Below, piece after piece: positions 32,274-40,504 of a DNA stretch of 64,000 nt; positions within the stretch are counted from its first letter, which is position 1, and each line of letters opens with the position of its first letter. Under the pieces are notes generated by a model. That model searched no databases and was not told the DNA's origin. It saw only the letters and a list, made by a program, of their open reading frames with translations. Position numbers and translations under genes: made by a program. This stretch comes from Chryseobacterium tagetis (GTDB taxonomy: Bacteria > Bacteroidota > Bacteroidia > Flavobacteriales > Weeksellaceae), in NCBI RefSeq assembly GCF_016735585.2, contig NZ_JAERSE020000003.1:124001-188000 (forward strand), read 5' to 3'.

Positions 32274-34043
32274 ATGAATCTTGCAGAAGCAATTATCCAT
32301 AAAAATGTAGAGAAACACGCTATAAAAGCTGCTATTGGTTTCAAGAAGAAAGAAGCCGCCTGGAAAGAATTAAGCTGGAAAAAATTTAGTGAGATTATCT
32401 ATAAAACGGCGAATGCACTGAAAGAAGCGGGAGTTCAGGAAAATGATAAAGTCGCGATCTATTCTGATAATTCTTCCGAATGGATGATTTTTGATCTTGC
32501 TGCGATGTCAATAGGCGCGATTACCGTTCCTATTTATTCTACGAATAATGCAGAACAGGCAGAATATATCATCAAAGATTCTGATTCTAAAGTTATTTTA
32601 GTAGGTAATCAGGCTCAGTATGATGCTTGTCTGGAACTTTTACAAAAAGAAGATAACCAGCTTCAGACCATTATTGTCTCTAAAAAAGCAGTTTGGATCA
32701 AAAAAGAACTCAACAGTTTTTATCTTGAAGATTTTATTGCTAAATCACCTTTAAAACTTGAAATCTGTAAAAAAGAAGATGGAGATGTTGCAACTCTAAT
32801 CTATACTTCTGGAACAACAGGAACTCCGAAAGGGGTAATGTTAACACACGGAAATTTCATTAATGCTTTCGATGCTCATTTTGAGTTTTTTAAATTTAAA
32901 AACTTTGAAGAAGAGCTTTCATTAGCATTTTTACCATTAAGTCACGTTTTCGAAAGAAGCTGGAGTTTATTGTGTTTATACGGAGGAGCTCGAGTATATT
33001 TCCTCGAAGATCCGAAAAATATTGCGAAAGCACTGGAAGAGGTAAAGCCAACCATGATGTGCGCTGTACCGAGATTTTTCCAGAAAATTTATGCGGGGGT
33101 ACTCGAAAAAGCAGAAGAAGGTTCATCATTAAAGAAAAAAATCTTTAACTGGGCAAGAGAAATAGGGTGGCAAACTGCAGAATTAAAAAGAAACGAAAAG
33201 GAAATCCCTTTCGGATTAAAAATAAAAGAAACTGTTGCTGAAATGCTTGTTTTCAGTAAAATTAAAGAGAGAATGGGAGGAAGACTTTGGTTTTTACCTT
33301 GTGGTGGTGCATCTTTATCACCGGAAGTTACCAAGTTTTTCGAATCTGTAGGAATTCATGTGACGGTAGGGTATGGATTGACGGAAACTACGGCAACACT
33401 AACTTTATTCCCTTTAACTCATTTTGAACACGGAACAAGCGGAAAAGCTTTACCGGGAGTAGAAATCCGTATTGGTCAGGATGATGAGATCCAGGCCAAA
33501 GGAAACGGGATCATGAAAGGCTATTATAACAAACCTGAAGAAACTCAAAAAGTATTTACAGAAGACGGATGGTTTAAAACGGGTGATGCAGGTAAAATTG
33601 ATGAGAAAGGAAATCTTACGATTACAGACCGATTGAAAGATCTTATGAAGACTTCCAACGGGAAATATATTGCTCCGCAACAGATTGAAAACTTGTTGAC
33701 GAATAATAATTTCATTCAGCAAATTGTTTTAATTGCAGAAGCAAGACAGTTTGTGTCTGCATTAATTGTTCCTAATTTTGAATTTTTACAGGATTTTATA
33801 AAGAAAAACAATATTCCGTTTACGAACTGGACAGAGGTTGTGAAGAATGAAAAAGTAGTTCATTTTTATAAAGAAAAAATACAAGAATTACAATCTCATT
33901 TATCAGACTTTGAGAAGGTGAAAAAATTCACTTTAATGCCTGCTGAATTTGAAATTAACTCCGGAGAAATCACTCCTACATTGAAAATAAAAAGAAATGT
34001 AGTGCTGAAAAAATACGCGGATGTGATTGAAAAAATGTATTAA
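32274..34043 (+). CDS. Long-chain fatty acid-CoA ligase
   Basis: A 589-residue AMP-forming acyl-CoA synthetase. It has the P-loop YTSGTTGTPKG (177-187), GYGLTETTATLT and GWFKTGDAGKIDEKG, and the C-terminal KxxNGKYIAPQQIE with the catalytic lysine. Length and the FAA1/FadD15-type spacing fit long-chain fatty acids. It forms a two-gene operon with the epimerase-like protein; fatty acid activation for modification or breakdown is the likely role. Confidence 0.92.
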   Translation: MNLAEAIIHKNVEKHAIKAAIGFKKKEAAWKELSWKKFSEIIYKTANALKEAGVQENDKVAIYSDNSSEWMIFDLAAMSIGAITVPIYSTNNAEQAEYIIKDSDSKVILVGNQAQYDACLELLQKEDNQLQTIIVSKKAVWIKKELNSFYLEDFIAKSPLKLEICKKEDGDVATLIYTSGTTGTPKGVMLTHGNFINAFDAHFEFFKFKNFEEELSLAFLPLSHVFERSWSLLCLYGGARVYFLEDPKNIAKALEEVKPTMMCAVPRFFQKIYAGVLEKAEEGSSLKKKIFNWAREIGWQTAELKRNEKEIPFGLKIKETVAEMLVFSKIKERMGGRLWFLPCGGASLSPEVTKFFESVGIHVTVGYGLTETTATLTLFPLTHFEHGTSGKALPGVEIRIGQDDEIQAKGNGIMKGYYNKPEETQKVFTEDGWFKTGDAGKIDEKGNLTITDRLKDLMKTSNGKYIAPQQIENLLTNNNFIQQIVLIAEARQFVSALIVPNFEFLQDFIKKNNIPFTNWTEVVKNEKVVHFYKEKIQELQSHLSDFEKVKKFTLMPAEFEINSGEITPTLKIKRNVVLKKYADVIEKMY

Positions 34044-34062
34044 ACTATAATTCTGCAAATTT

Positions 34063-34479
34063 ATGATTGAAATTGAATTTGAAGAACCGGTGAATGATAT
34101 CTGTGATTGTTGTGGAAACACAATGGTAAGACTTACACGTTTTGTTTATGAAGATGATTATGCCTTTGCTATTTATTACATCCGTTTTACTAAAGATCAC
34201 GACGATAAAGATGTTTTGGGTCTAATTTCTTTAGGAGAATGGGGAACAAACGAAATTCCTGAAAGTAGAACCTCATTTTTGTTTAGATTATGGTTTGATA
34301 AAGGGAATTATGGTGTAAGTATTTTGGATGGTGAAGAATCTCCTTGGAATACTCGTATTTTAGGAAAAATTTTACAAAGAGAAGAAGCTATAAATCATCC
34401 TTGGATAAAAGATGTATTTCATATCACAGATCATATTGTAAAAGATGATCAGGAAGTAATAAGATATCTTAATAACTAA
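34063..34479 (+). CDS. Hypothetical protein with CxxC motif
   Basis: A 138-residue soluble protein beginning with an acidic stretch and CDCCGNTMVRLTRFVYED, a C-x-x-C pair that may bind zinc. Similar CxCCG proteins are seen among immunity-like hypotheticals, but no toxin gene is adjacent and I do not assign a function. It lies 19 nt after the ligase gene on the same strand. Confidence 0.7.
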   Translation: MIEIEFEEPVNDICDCCGNTMVRLTRFVYEDDYAFAIYYIRFTKDHDDKDVLGLISLGEWGTNEIPESRTSFLFRLWFDKGNYGVSILDGEESPWNTRILGKILQREEAINHPWIKDVFHITDHIVKDDQEVIRYLNN

Positions 34480-34512
34480 AATAAAAATATAGTTTATTAT
34501 TTAAACTCAATT

Positions 34513-35571
34513 ATGGTAACGACACAGGAATTTTTAGGAAAAAAAGATTTTATAATAAATAATCAGACGGTTTCGGAAAGCTGTCCGTCAAATATTGCCC
34601 TGATCAAATACTGGGGAAAATATGACAATCAGATTCCGGCGAACCCAAGTATCAGTTATACCTTAAATCATTGTAAAACGAATACAACCGTTGAGTTTTT
34701 AGCGGATGAGCCGTTTTCTGTACAGACTTTTTTATCAGGAAATGAAGAAATTAAGTTTGCTGAAAAAATAGAAAAATATTTTAACAATATAGAGCAATAT
34801 CTTCCTTGGATTTTACAGGGGAAATATATCATTAGAACAGAAAATACCTTTCCTCACAGTTCAGGAATTGCAAGTTCAGCTTCCGGATTTGGAGCAATTG
34901 CAAAATGTCTGATGCAGCTGGATGAATTTTTTTCAGGAAAAGATTCTGAGGAAGAATCATTAAGAAAAGCATCATTTTTGGCAAGATTGGGAAGTGGAAG
35001 TGCATGCAGAAGTTTGTACAATGGATTGGTGGTTTGGGGAGAATCTCAGGTAAAAGGAAGTTCAGATTTATTCGCGGTACAATATCCGAATGATGAAATT
35101 CACGATGTTTTCAAAAATTTTAATGACTGGGTTTTACTGATCCATGAAGGACAGAAAAGTGTTTCGTCTACGGTGGGACATGGTTTGATGAATACCAATC
35201 CTTATGCGGAAAGAAGATTTCTGGAAGCGAGAGAAAATTTCGAGCCTATGAAAGAAATCCTGAGAAACGGAGATATGCATGGCTTTATCAAACTGGTAGA
35301 ACATGAAGCATTAACACTTCACGCGATGATGATGATGAGTGATCCCGCATTTATTCTCATGAAGACAGGGACGTTGGAAGTGATAAACAAAGTTTGGGAT
35401 TTCAGAAGAATTACCGGCTTACCGTTGTTTTTTACACTTGATGCTGGTGCGAATGTACATTTGCTTTTCCCGAATGATCTGGAACAAAACAAAATTGAAG
35501 ACTTTATCAATCAGGAGCTTCTACCATTTACTCAGAAAAATGGAGTGGTGAAAGATGTGATGAGGTTTTAG
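34513..35571 (+). CDS. mvaD: Diphosphomevalonate decarboxylase
   Basis: A 352-residue GHMP-kinase-fold enzyme that makes isopentenyl diphosphate from mevalonate diphosphate with ATP. Signatures: PSNIALIKYWGKYD (the family's N-terminal motif with the key lysine region), NTFPHSSGIASSASGFGA (ATP loop) and LGSGSACRSLYNGLVVW. It shows that the organism makes isoprenoids through mevalonate, as flavobacteria do. A weak terminator follows. Confidence 0.95.
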   Translation: MVTTQEFLGKKDFIINNQTVSESCPSNIALIKYWGKYDNQIPANPSISYTLNHCKTNTTVEFLADEPFSVQTFLSGNEEIKFAEKIEKYFNNIEQYLPWILQGKYIIRTENTFPHSSGIASSASGFGAIAKCLMQLDEFFSGKDSEEESLRKASFLARLGSGSACRSLYNGLVVWGESQVKGSSDLFAVQYPNDEIHDVFKNFNDWVLLIHEGQKSVSSTVGHGLMNTNPYAERRFLEARENFEPMKEILRNGDMHGFIKLVEHEALTLHAMMMMSDPAFILMKTGTLEVINKVWDFRRITGLPLFFTLDAGANVHLLFPNDLEQNKIEDFINQELLPFTQKNGVVKDVMRF

Positions 35572-35596
35572 ATTTTAATGAATTTAAATATAAAAT

Positions 35597-35623
35597 AAAG
35601 CGGGCTTTTTAGTCCGTTTTTTT
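35597..35623 (+). terminator. Terminator after mvaD
   Basis: A 7-bp stem (AAAGCGG / CCGTTTT) with a 10-nt loop and a T-run, 25 nt after the stop. Confidence 0.6.
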
Positions 35624-35636
35624 ATTTAATGCTAAT

Positions 35637-35658
35637 TTAGATTCCAACGGAATGACAA
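35637..35658. repeat. REP-like unit, upstream copy with one mismatch
   Basis: TTAGATTCCAACGGAATGAC-type unit; inverted relative to 35689-35712, with which it can pair, and in the same orientation as 36072-36095. Confidence 0.6.
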
Positions 35659-35688
35659 GTTTGCGTTATATTAGATGTGATAATGGTA

Positions 35689-35712
35689 TTTGTCATTCCG
35701 TAGGAATCTAAG
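35689..35712. repeat. Left arm of perfect 24-bp inverted repeat
   Basis: Begins TTTGTCATTCCG and ends GGAATCTAAG. It is the exact reverse complement of 36072-36095. The core ATTCC-N3-GGAAT is itself palindromic. Confidence 0.85.
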
Positions 35713-35741
35713 CCTTTTTACAATTTTAAAACATAACACAG

Positions 35742-36035
35742 ATGATAGAATTTTCAGAGGGAATTTATAATTACTATGTTTATATTCTCACAAACAAAAG
35801 AAAAACTGTTTTGTATACAGGTGTGACCGGAAATTTGCATCAACGTTTATATCAACATTCAATAAGGCAAAATTCAAGTAGTTTTACTGCAAGGTATAAT
35901 GTCGAATTTTTAATTTATTATGAGAAATTTGGTTGGGTTCAGCAGGCAATTGAAAGAGAAAAAGAGATTAAAAATTTTTCAAGAAATAAAAAGTTAGAAT
36001 TAATAAGATCCGTAAATCCTAATTTAGATTTTTAG
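35742..36035 (+). CDS. GIY-YIG nuclease family protein
   Basis: A 97-residue single-domain GIY-YIG protein: YYVYILTNKRKTVLYTGVTGNL carries the YVY...YTG form of the GIY-YIG signature (quoted in part as YVYILTNKRK), RLYQHS supplies the arginine-histidine segment, and the C-terminal REKEIKN the glutamate. The domain cuts DNA in homing and repair enzymes; small stand-alone forms are of unknown role. The gene is enclosed by a perfect 24-bp inverted repeat of a REP-like family, suggesting it may move with, or act on, these repeats. Confidence 0.88.
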   Translation: MIEFSEGIYNYYVYILTNKRKTVLYTGVTGNLHQRLYQHSIRQNSSSFTARYNVEFLIYYEKFGWVQQAIEREKEIKNFSRNKKLELIRSVNPNLDF

Positions 36036-36071
36036 AATTACTTATTTGAAGATATACTGTAAAAAAGATAA

Positions 36072-36095
36072 CTTAGATTCCTACGGAATGACAAA
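36072..36095. repeat. Right arm of perfect 24-bp inverted repeat
   Basis: Begins CTTAGATTCC and ends CGGAATGACAAA; exact reverse complement of 35689-35712, on the other side of the GIY-YIG gene. Confidence 0.85.
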
Positions 36096-36177
36096 ATAGT
36101 AAGTTCTTTAGTAAAGTTTAAAATAGTAATAAAAGAAAATTTCCTTATTTTTATTCATCGGATTCAAACAGAATAAA

Positions 36178-36621
36178 ATGAATAAAATCTTTGCCATTGC
36201 TTTATTGTCCGGAAGTTTTTGCTTCGGACAGCAAAATCAGAATCAGGAAATCGAAAAGCCCATCCGAAACTTATTTTTAGGAATGAAAAATGCTGATCCG
36301 GAATTATTGAATTCAGCTTTTTCTGACTCTGCAATTTTTCAGACGATTACAAAAACTGGAGTGAAAACTGAAGACATAAAGGAATTTATAACTTCAATTT
36401 CTAAAACAGAAAAAGGTGATCTTGATGAAAAAATTACCATTGAAGCCATTCATATAGACGGAAATCTCGCAAGTGTTTTTACACCGTATTCATTTTATTT
36501 TAAAGGCAAATTTTCACATTGCGGAGCCAATAGCTTTCAGTTGGTAAAACAAAATGAAGAGTGGAAAATCCAATATATAATTGATACAAGAAGAAAGGAT
36601 AACTGTAAAGAAATTAAATAA
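36178..36621 (+). CDS. NTF2-like/SnoaL-type exported protein
   Basis: A 147-residue protein with a short signal peptide (ending CFGQQ) and an NTF2-like fold: helical start (IRNLFLGMKNADPELL), then strands including FSHCGANSFQLVKQNEEWKI. The same layout is seen in Bacteroidota 'nuclear transport factor 2 family' proteins with unclear ligand. It is followed after 2 nt by the VOC-family gene. Confidence 0.78.
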   Translation: MNKIFAIALLSGSFCFGQQNQNQEIEKPIRNLFLGMKNADPELLNSAFSDSAIFQTITKTGVKTEDIKEFITSISKTEKGDLDEKITIEAIHIDGNLASVFTPYSFYFKGKFSHCGANSFQLVKQNEEWKIQYIIDTRRKDNCKEIK

Positions 36622-36623
36622 AA

Positions 36624-37001
36624 ATGAAAATCCATCATATTGCCATCATTGGCTCTGACTACGAAGTTTCCAAAAAATTTTATACAGAAATTTTAGGACT
36701 GAATATTATTCGTGAAGTATATCGTGAAGAAAGACAATCTTACAAGCTGGATCTTGCTATCGGAGATCATTATGTTATTGAACTTTTTTCTTTTCCAAAT
36801 CCTCCGGCAAGACCTTCACGTCCGGAAGCTTGCGGTTTGAGGCATTTAGCATTTTCGGTTGAAAGTGTGCATGAAAAGCGCGATGAACTTATTCAAAAAG
36901 GACTTAATTGCGAAGAGGTAAGAATAGACGAATTTACAGGCAAAGAATTTTTCTTTACCCAAGATCCCGATCAGTTACCTCTGGAGTTTTATGAAATGTA
37001 A
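36624..37001 (+). CDS. VOC family protein (glyoxalase-like, YaeR type)
   Basis: A 125-residue vicinal oxygen chelate protein: starts MKIHHIAIIGSDYEVSKKFY (metal histidine), then GDHYVIELFSFP (glutamate), GLRHLAFSVE (histidine) and QLPLEFYEM (glutamate), the four expected metal ligands. This matches the short YaeR/GloA2-type subgroup, whose substrate is not firmly known. It forms an operon with the NTF2-like gene. Confidence 0.87.
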   Translation: MKIHHIAIIGSDYEVSKKFYTEILGLNIIREVYREERQSYKLDLAIGDHYVIELFSFPNPPARPSRPEACGLRHLAFSVESVHEKRDELIQKGLNCEEVRIDEFTGKEFFFTQDPDQLPLEFYEM

Positions 37002-37004
37002 AAA

Positions 37005-37388
37005 TTAGTGAGCGTATCCCGTAAAGAAGCTAACTGCCATAATCGCCAAAACAATCGAAGAAATGACTACATACACGTAGTCTTTTTCTTTTAAATACCC
37101 GATTAAAGCAAAAATAATTCTCATTAAAGGAGTAATAATTAAAAGTAAAATTCCTAACTGAATAATTGCGGATCCCTCTCCCTTACAAAGAGAATTCCAA
37201 AACTGTCCCCAAACTTTCTCGGAAGAAGATCCTACAGCAAGACTGGAGTATTTTTCAGGCATTTTGAAGCCTTCTAAGAATAATTTGACAAAACCGATTA
37301 ATGATGTTGCAACGGATAAAATAACGCCCAATCTAAGAAGATTTCCGACGGAGCGGTTCAGGTCTACATCTGTGAAAGTCTTTTTCAT
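37005..37388 (-). CDS. DUF1634 membrane protein
   Basis: A 127-residue protein with three membrane helices (about 20-38, 74-92 and 104-122) matching DUF1634: RLGVILSVATSLIGFV and IIQLGILLLIITPLMRI. DUF1634 genes travel with TauE/SafE-type permeases, and here the two genes overlap by 1 nt, so it is probably an accessory subunit. Confidence 0.88.
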   Translation of the reverse strand: MKKTFTDVDLNRSVGNLLRLGVILSVATSLIGFVKLFLEGFKMPEKYSSLAVGSSSEKVWGQFWNSLCKGEGSAIIQLGILLLIITPLMRIIFALIGYLKEKDYVYVVISSIVLAIMAVSFFTGYAH

Positions 37389-38218
37389 TAGCTGAAGCTT
37401 TTAGTAATACCTTTATACATCATATACACAGACAAAATAGTGATCACAATGGCAAAAAATGTTTTCAGTTTTTTTGTTTTTGAAACCATCAGTGTTTTTG
37501 ATCCTATAATACTTCCCACAACTACTCCGACCAATACAGGAGCTACAATTGCAGGGATTATTTCTCCTCTTTGGAAGTAGATCAAAGCACTTGCTACAGC
37601 AGTTACCCCAATCATAAAGTTACTGGTAGTAGTAGAAACTTTGAAAGGTAATTTCATCATGTTATCCATGGCTAAAACCTTCAATGCTCCGGAACCAATT
37701 CCCAAAAGACCGGACATTGCTCCGGCAAACATCATCATCAAAAATCCGGGTACTGTATTTCTTGCAGAATAGCTTTTTATAACACCTTTATCAGGAAAAG
37801 TTCCGTACAACTCTAATTTATCTTCAAGACTGCCCTTTACCACAGGTTCTTGGTGATCTGGTTTACCTTTTAAATTTAAAATAACAGTCAGAAGAAGAAT
37901 ACTGGCAAAAATAATCCCAATCGTATTTGGATTCAACATTCCTGAAACTAAAGCTCCTATAATTGCTCCTGAGGTGGTGGCAATTTCTAAAAACATTCCG
38001 ATTCTCATATTGGTAAAACCTTCTTTTACGAAAGCAACGGCGGCTCCTGAAGAAGTCCCGATTACAGAGATTAAAGAAGCACCAATTGCATAATGCATAG
38101 GAACGCCGAAACCCAGCGTTAATAAGGGGATGATGATAACTCCTCCTCCTAAACCGGTCAGTGAACCTAAAAGTCCTGCCGAAATTGCTCCTAGGAAGAG
38201 AATAATGATTTCTGACAT
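37388..38218 (-). CDS. TauE/SafE family sulfite/anion exporter
   Basis: A 276-residue permease with about eight membrane helices. The duplicated TauE/SafE signatures are visible: GLTGLGGGVIIIPLLTLGFGVP-type in the first half (GLLGSLTGLGGGVIIIPLL) and GLLGIGSGALKVLAMD in the second. Family members move sulfite, sulfoacetate or similar anions. It leads a two-gene operon with DUF1634. The promoter at 38223-38253 is a full TTG-N20-TATATTTG match and ends 4 nt before the ATG. Confidence 0.9.
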   Translation of the reverse strand: MSEIIILFLGAISAGLLGSLTGLGGGVIIIPLLTLGFGVPMHYAIGASLISVIGTSSGAAVAFVKEGFTNMRIGMFLEIATTSGAIIGALVSGMLNPNTIGIIFASILLLTVILNLKGKPDHQEPVVKGSLEDKLELYGTFPDKGVIKSYSARNTVPGFLMMMFAGAMSGLLGIGSGALKVLAMDNMMKLPFKVSTTTSNFMIGVTAVASALIYFQRGEIIPAIVAPVLVGVVVGSIIGSKTLMVSKTKKLKTFFAIVITILSVYMMYKGITKSFS

Positions 38219-38222
38219 GCTA

Positions 38223-38253
38223 CAAATATAAAACTATTGCGCTAGTCTGCCAA
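38223..38253 (-). promoter_or_regulatory. Promoter of TauE-family operon, predicted leaderless
   Basis: Minus strand TTG (38251-38253), 20 nt, TATATTTG (38223-38230), then 4 nt to the ATG at 38218. Confidence 0.6.
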
Positions 38254-38278
38254 ACGTTTAAAAAAGATAAATTTAACG

Positions 38279-38286
38279 TATTTTTG
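38279..38286 (+). promoter_or_regulatory. Candidate -7 box TATTTTTG before DUF1543 gene
   Basis: TAnnTTTG match, 4 nt before the ATG at 38291; divergent from the TauE promoter. Confidence 0.45.
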
Positions 38287-38290
38287 CAGC

Positions 38291-38854
38291 ATGAAAAATG
38301 ATCTGAAATTATTCTATATTATTCTCGGTGCTACTCCTAAAGGCAGGAATATTGAACAGCATGATGTATTTTTCGGAATTGCGGAAAGCTTAAAAGATCT
38401 GGTTCCGGATATGAAAGAATTCTGGAAAGAAGCGGAAGGCAAGATTCATTTAGACTGTTATCAGGAAGTGCAATTTGCGGATGGATATGAAGTGGAAATC
38501 GTAGAAAAAGGTGAAAAAACTTCCGAAGAGCAACTGTATTTTATTAATCTTGGAGGCTATAAAAAAGGATTTTTTGAAGAATTTCATGAGCAGCATCTGA
38601 TGGTTGGAACCTCCATGGGAGATATTGTCAAAAAAGCAAAAACTACCGAATTTTATAAAACAATGGGGTTTGAAGGAGCTGTAAGCCATATTGATGATAA
38701 GCATGGAGTTGATATTGATGATATTTTCAACGTAACAGACATTCTTCCTCAAAAAATGAAAGAGAAATATTCTATTGTGTTAAAGAAAACAGATGTAGAA
38801 GGTCATAAAAATCCGATGGGGTTAGGATATTTGAACATTGATAAAATTAAATAA
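38291..38854 (+). CDS. DUF1543 domain protein
   Basis: A 187-residue soluble protein with a DUF1543 domain in the first half: LFYIILGATPKGRNIEQHDVFFG and LYFINLGGYKKGFFEEFHEQHLMVG are the conserved segments (both quoted from longer runs). Function unknown. Single gene divergent from the TauE operon. Confidence 0.85.
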   Translation: MKNDLKLFYIILGATPKGRNIEQHDVFFGIAESLKDLVPDMKEFWKEAEGKIHLDCYQEVQFADGYEVEIVEKGEKTSEEQLYFINLGGYKKGFFEEFHEQHLMVGTSMGDIVKKAKTTEFYKTMGFEGAVSHIDDKHGVDIDDIFNVTDILPQKMKEKYSIVLKKTDVEGHKNPMGLGYLNIDKIK

Positions 38855-38980
38855 AAGACTTTTGCTGAGTGAAGCGCCTTTGCAAAATTAAAAACACTTA
38901 GTATTTAAATAGAACTTTTGCGAACATTGCGTTTAAAAGTTTTAAACCAAAGAAAATCTAATAGAAAAAATAAAAGAAAA

Positions 38981-40093
38981 ATGAAAATAGGAATTTTAGG
39001 AGGAGGACAGCTTGGAAGGATGCTGATTCAGGAAGCATTAAAATACGATGACGAATTTTATACACTGGATCCTGCTTCAGATGCGCCTTGCCATACTATT
39101 TCTTACTTTACCCAAGGAAATTTCAATGACTATGAAACGGTTTTAAACTTTGGTAAAGACAAAGATGTGGTAACCATTGAAATCGAGCACGTAAATGCAG
39201 ATGCTTTGGCTAAGTTGGAAAACCAAGGGATAAAAGTGGTTCCGAATGCTAAGATTATTAAAACCATTCAACAGAAAATTCTTCAAAAAGAGTTTTATAA
39301 AGCTTATGATATTCCAAGTCCTGAATTTGAAGTGATGGACGGAAGTTCTGATGAGATCAAAATGCCGTTACCTTTCGTGCAAAAAATGAATACAGGGGGC
39401 TACGATGGAAAAGGTGTACAGGTGATCCGTAATGCGGAAGACATGAAAAATCTTTGGATAAAAGACTCCGTGATTGAAAAACTGGTTGATATCGAGAAAG
39501 AACTTTCTGTGATCGTAGCAAGAAACGAAAACGGAGAAACAAAAACGTTTCCTGTAACGGAGATGGTTGCTGATCCTAAATTAAATTTATTGGACTTCAA
39601 TGTTTGTCCTGTTTTTTTAGAAGAAGAGATTGAAGAGCAAATTAATGCTATCACAGAAAAATTCCTGAACGCTGTAAATTCTCCAGGACTTTTTGCGATC
39701 GAATTATTTTTAGATAAAGAAGGAAAAGTTTGGGTAAATGAAACAGCACCAAGATTGCATAATTCAGGACATCAAAGTCAGGAAGGGAATGCGAATTCTC
39801 AGTTTGAGCAAATGTACAGAGTGGTAAAAAACTTACCTTTGGCAGATACAGATGCGATTATCTACAGCGGAATGCTGAATTTAGTCGGAGCAGAAGGTTT
39901 TTCAGGTAAAGTAGTTTACGAAGGAATGGAAGAGGTATTGAGACTTCCTGAAACGTACATTCATCTTTACGGAAAAACAGAGACCAAACCGGGAAGAAAA
40001 ATGGGCCACATCAATGTATTGGCAGATTCCAGAGAAGAGCTGATGGAGAAATTGGTGATGGTGAAAGGAATGGTAAGAGTGATTTCTGAATAA
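38981..40093 (+). CDS. purK: N5-carboxyaminoimidazole ribonucleotide synthetase
   Basis: A 370-residue ATP-grasp enzyme that carboxylates aminoimidazole ribonucleotide in purine synthesis. It starts with the dinucleotide-like KIGILGGGQLGRML, has KMNTGGYDGKGVQVI (ATP-grasp loop) and FLDKEGKVWVNETAPRLHNSGH (active-site end; KVWVNETAPRLHNSGH). The ATG at 38981 is chosen because the 21 codons upstream are lysine/arginine-rich and outside the family. Its partner purE lies 2.5 kb downstream on the same strand, with minus-strand genes between. Confidence 0.95.
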   Translation: MKIGILGGGQLGRMLIQEALKYDDEFYTLDPASDAPCHTISYFTQGNFNDYETVLNFGKDKDVVTIEIEHVNADALAKLENQGIKVVPNAKIIKTIQQKILQKEFYKAYDIPSPEFEVMDGSSDEIKMPLPFVQKMNTGGYDGKGVQVIRNAEDMKNLWIKDSVIEKLVDIEKELSVIVARNENGETKTFPVTEMVADPKLNLLDFNVCPVFLEEEIEEQINAITEKFLNAVNSPGLFAIELFLDKEGKVWVNETAPRLHNSGHQSQEGNANSQFEQMYRVVKNLPLADTDAIIYSGMLNLVGAEGFSGKVVYEGMEEVLRLPETYIHLYGKTETKPGRKMGHINVLADSREELMEKLVMVKGMVRVISE

Positions 40094-40110
40094 TCTAACG
40101 TATGATATTG

Positions 40111-40138
40111 AAAAAGACTGCTGAAGAGCAGTCTTTTT
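40111..40138. terminator. Bidirectional terminator after purK
   Basis: A 12-bp stem AAAAAGACTGCT / AGCAGTCTTTTT with GAAG loop, between convergent genes. Confidence 0.88.
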
Positions 40139-40497
40139 TATTTGTAGATTTTGGGCTGATCAATGGTCCATTTTCGTTCTTTGGAATTCCATAATAAATA
40201 AGGCCCATCAAAGCCTTCCAGGTAAGCCAGTTCAAAATTACCCTGATTATCTGTTGCATAACTGAGATAAGATACAGAACTCTCTAAATTAAAACCTAGT
40301 TTCTTTAGTGTTTTCCAATCATTGTTTTCAGGAAGTTTACCGTTTGCTTTCTGATAAGCTTCGATGTTTTTAATAATTGTATTTCCAGCCTCGATGTCAG
40401 ATTTCCTGGTGATTTCAATGGGTAAATTCCAGTAGATTGTAATTGAAATGATGAGTATAAGTAGAAGTGAGGCAAGAGTTGTAAAGATTTTTTTCAT
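40138..40497 (-). CDS. Hypothetical membrane-anchored protein
   Basis: A 119-residue protein with an N-terminal membrane helix (about 5-25) and an exported domain: a helix (IEAGNTIIKNIEAYQKANGKLP) then beta strands. The helix-then-GKLPENNDW layout is reminiscent of pseudopilin-like (GspG-type) proteins, but no prepilin cleavage site is clear. It starts 7 nt after the stop of its upstream neighbour; a TTG 18 nt earlier is rejected. Confidence 0.65.
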   Translation of the reverse strand: MKKIFTTLASLLLILIISITIYWNLPIEITRKSDIEAGNTIIKNIEAYQKANGKLPENNDWKTLKKLGFNLESSVSYLSYATDNQGNFELAYLEGFDGPYLLWNSKERKWTIDQPKIYK

Positions 40498-40504
40498 TTG
40501 AACA

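Noticed and set aside
35689..36095. GIY-YIG locus as an insertion sequence
   Set aside because: No transposase and no target-site duplication clearly visible; kept as a repeat-flanked nuclease gene only.
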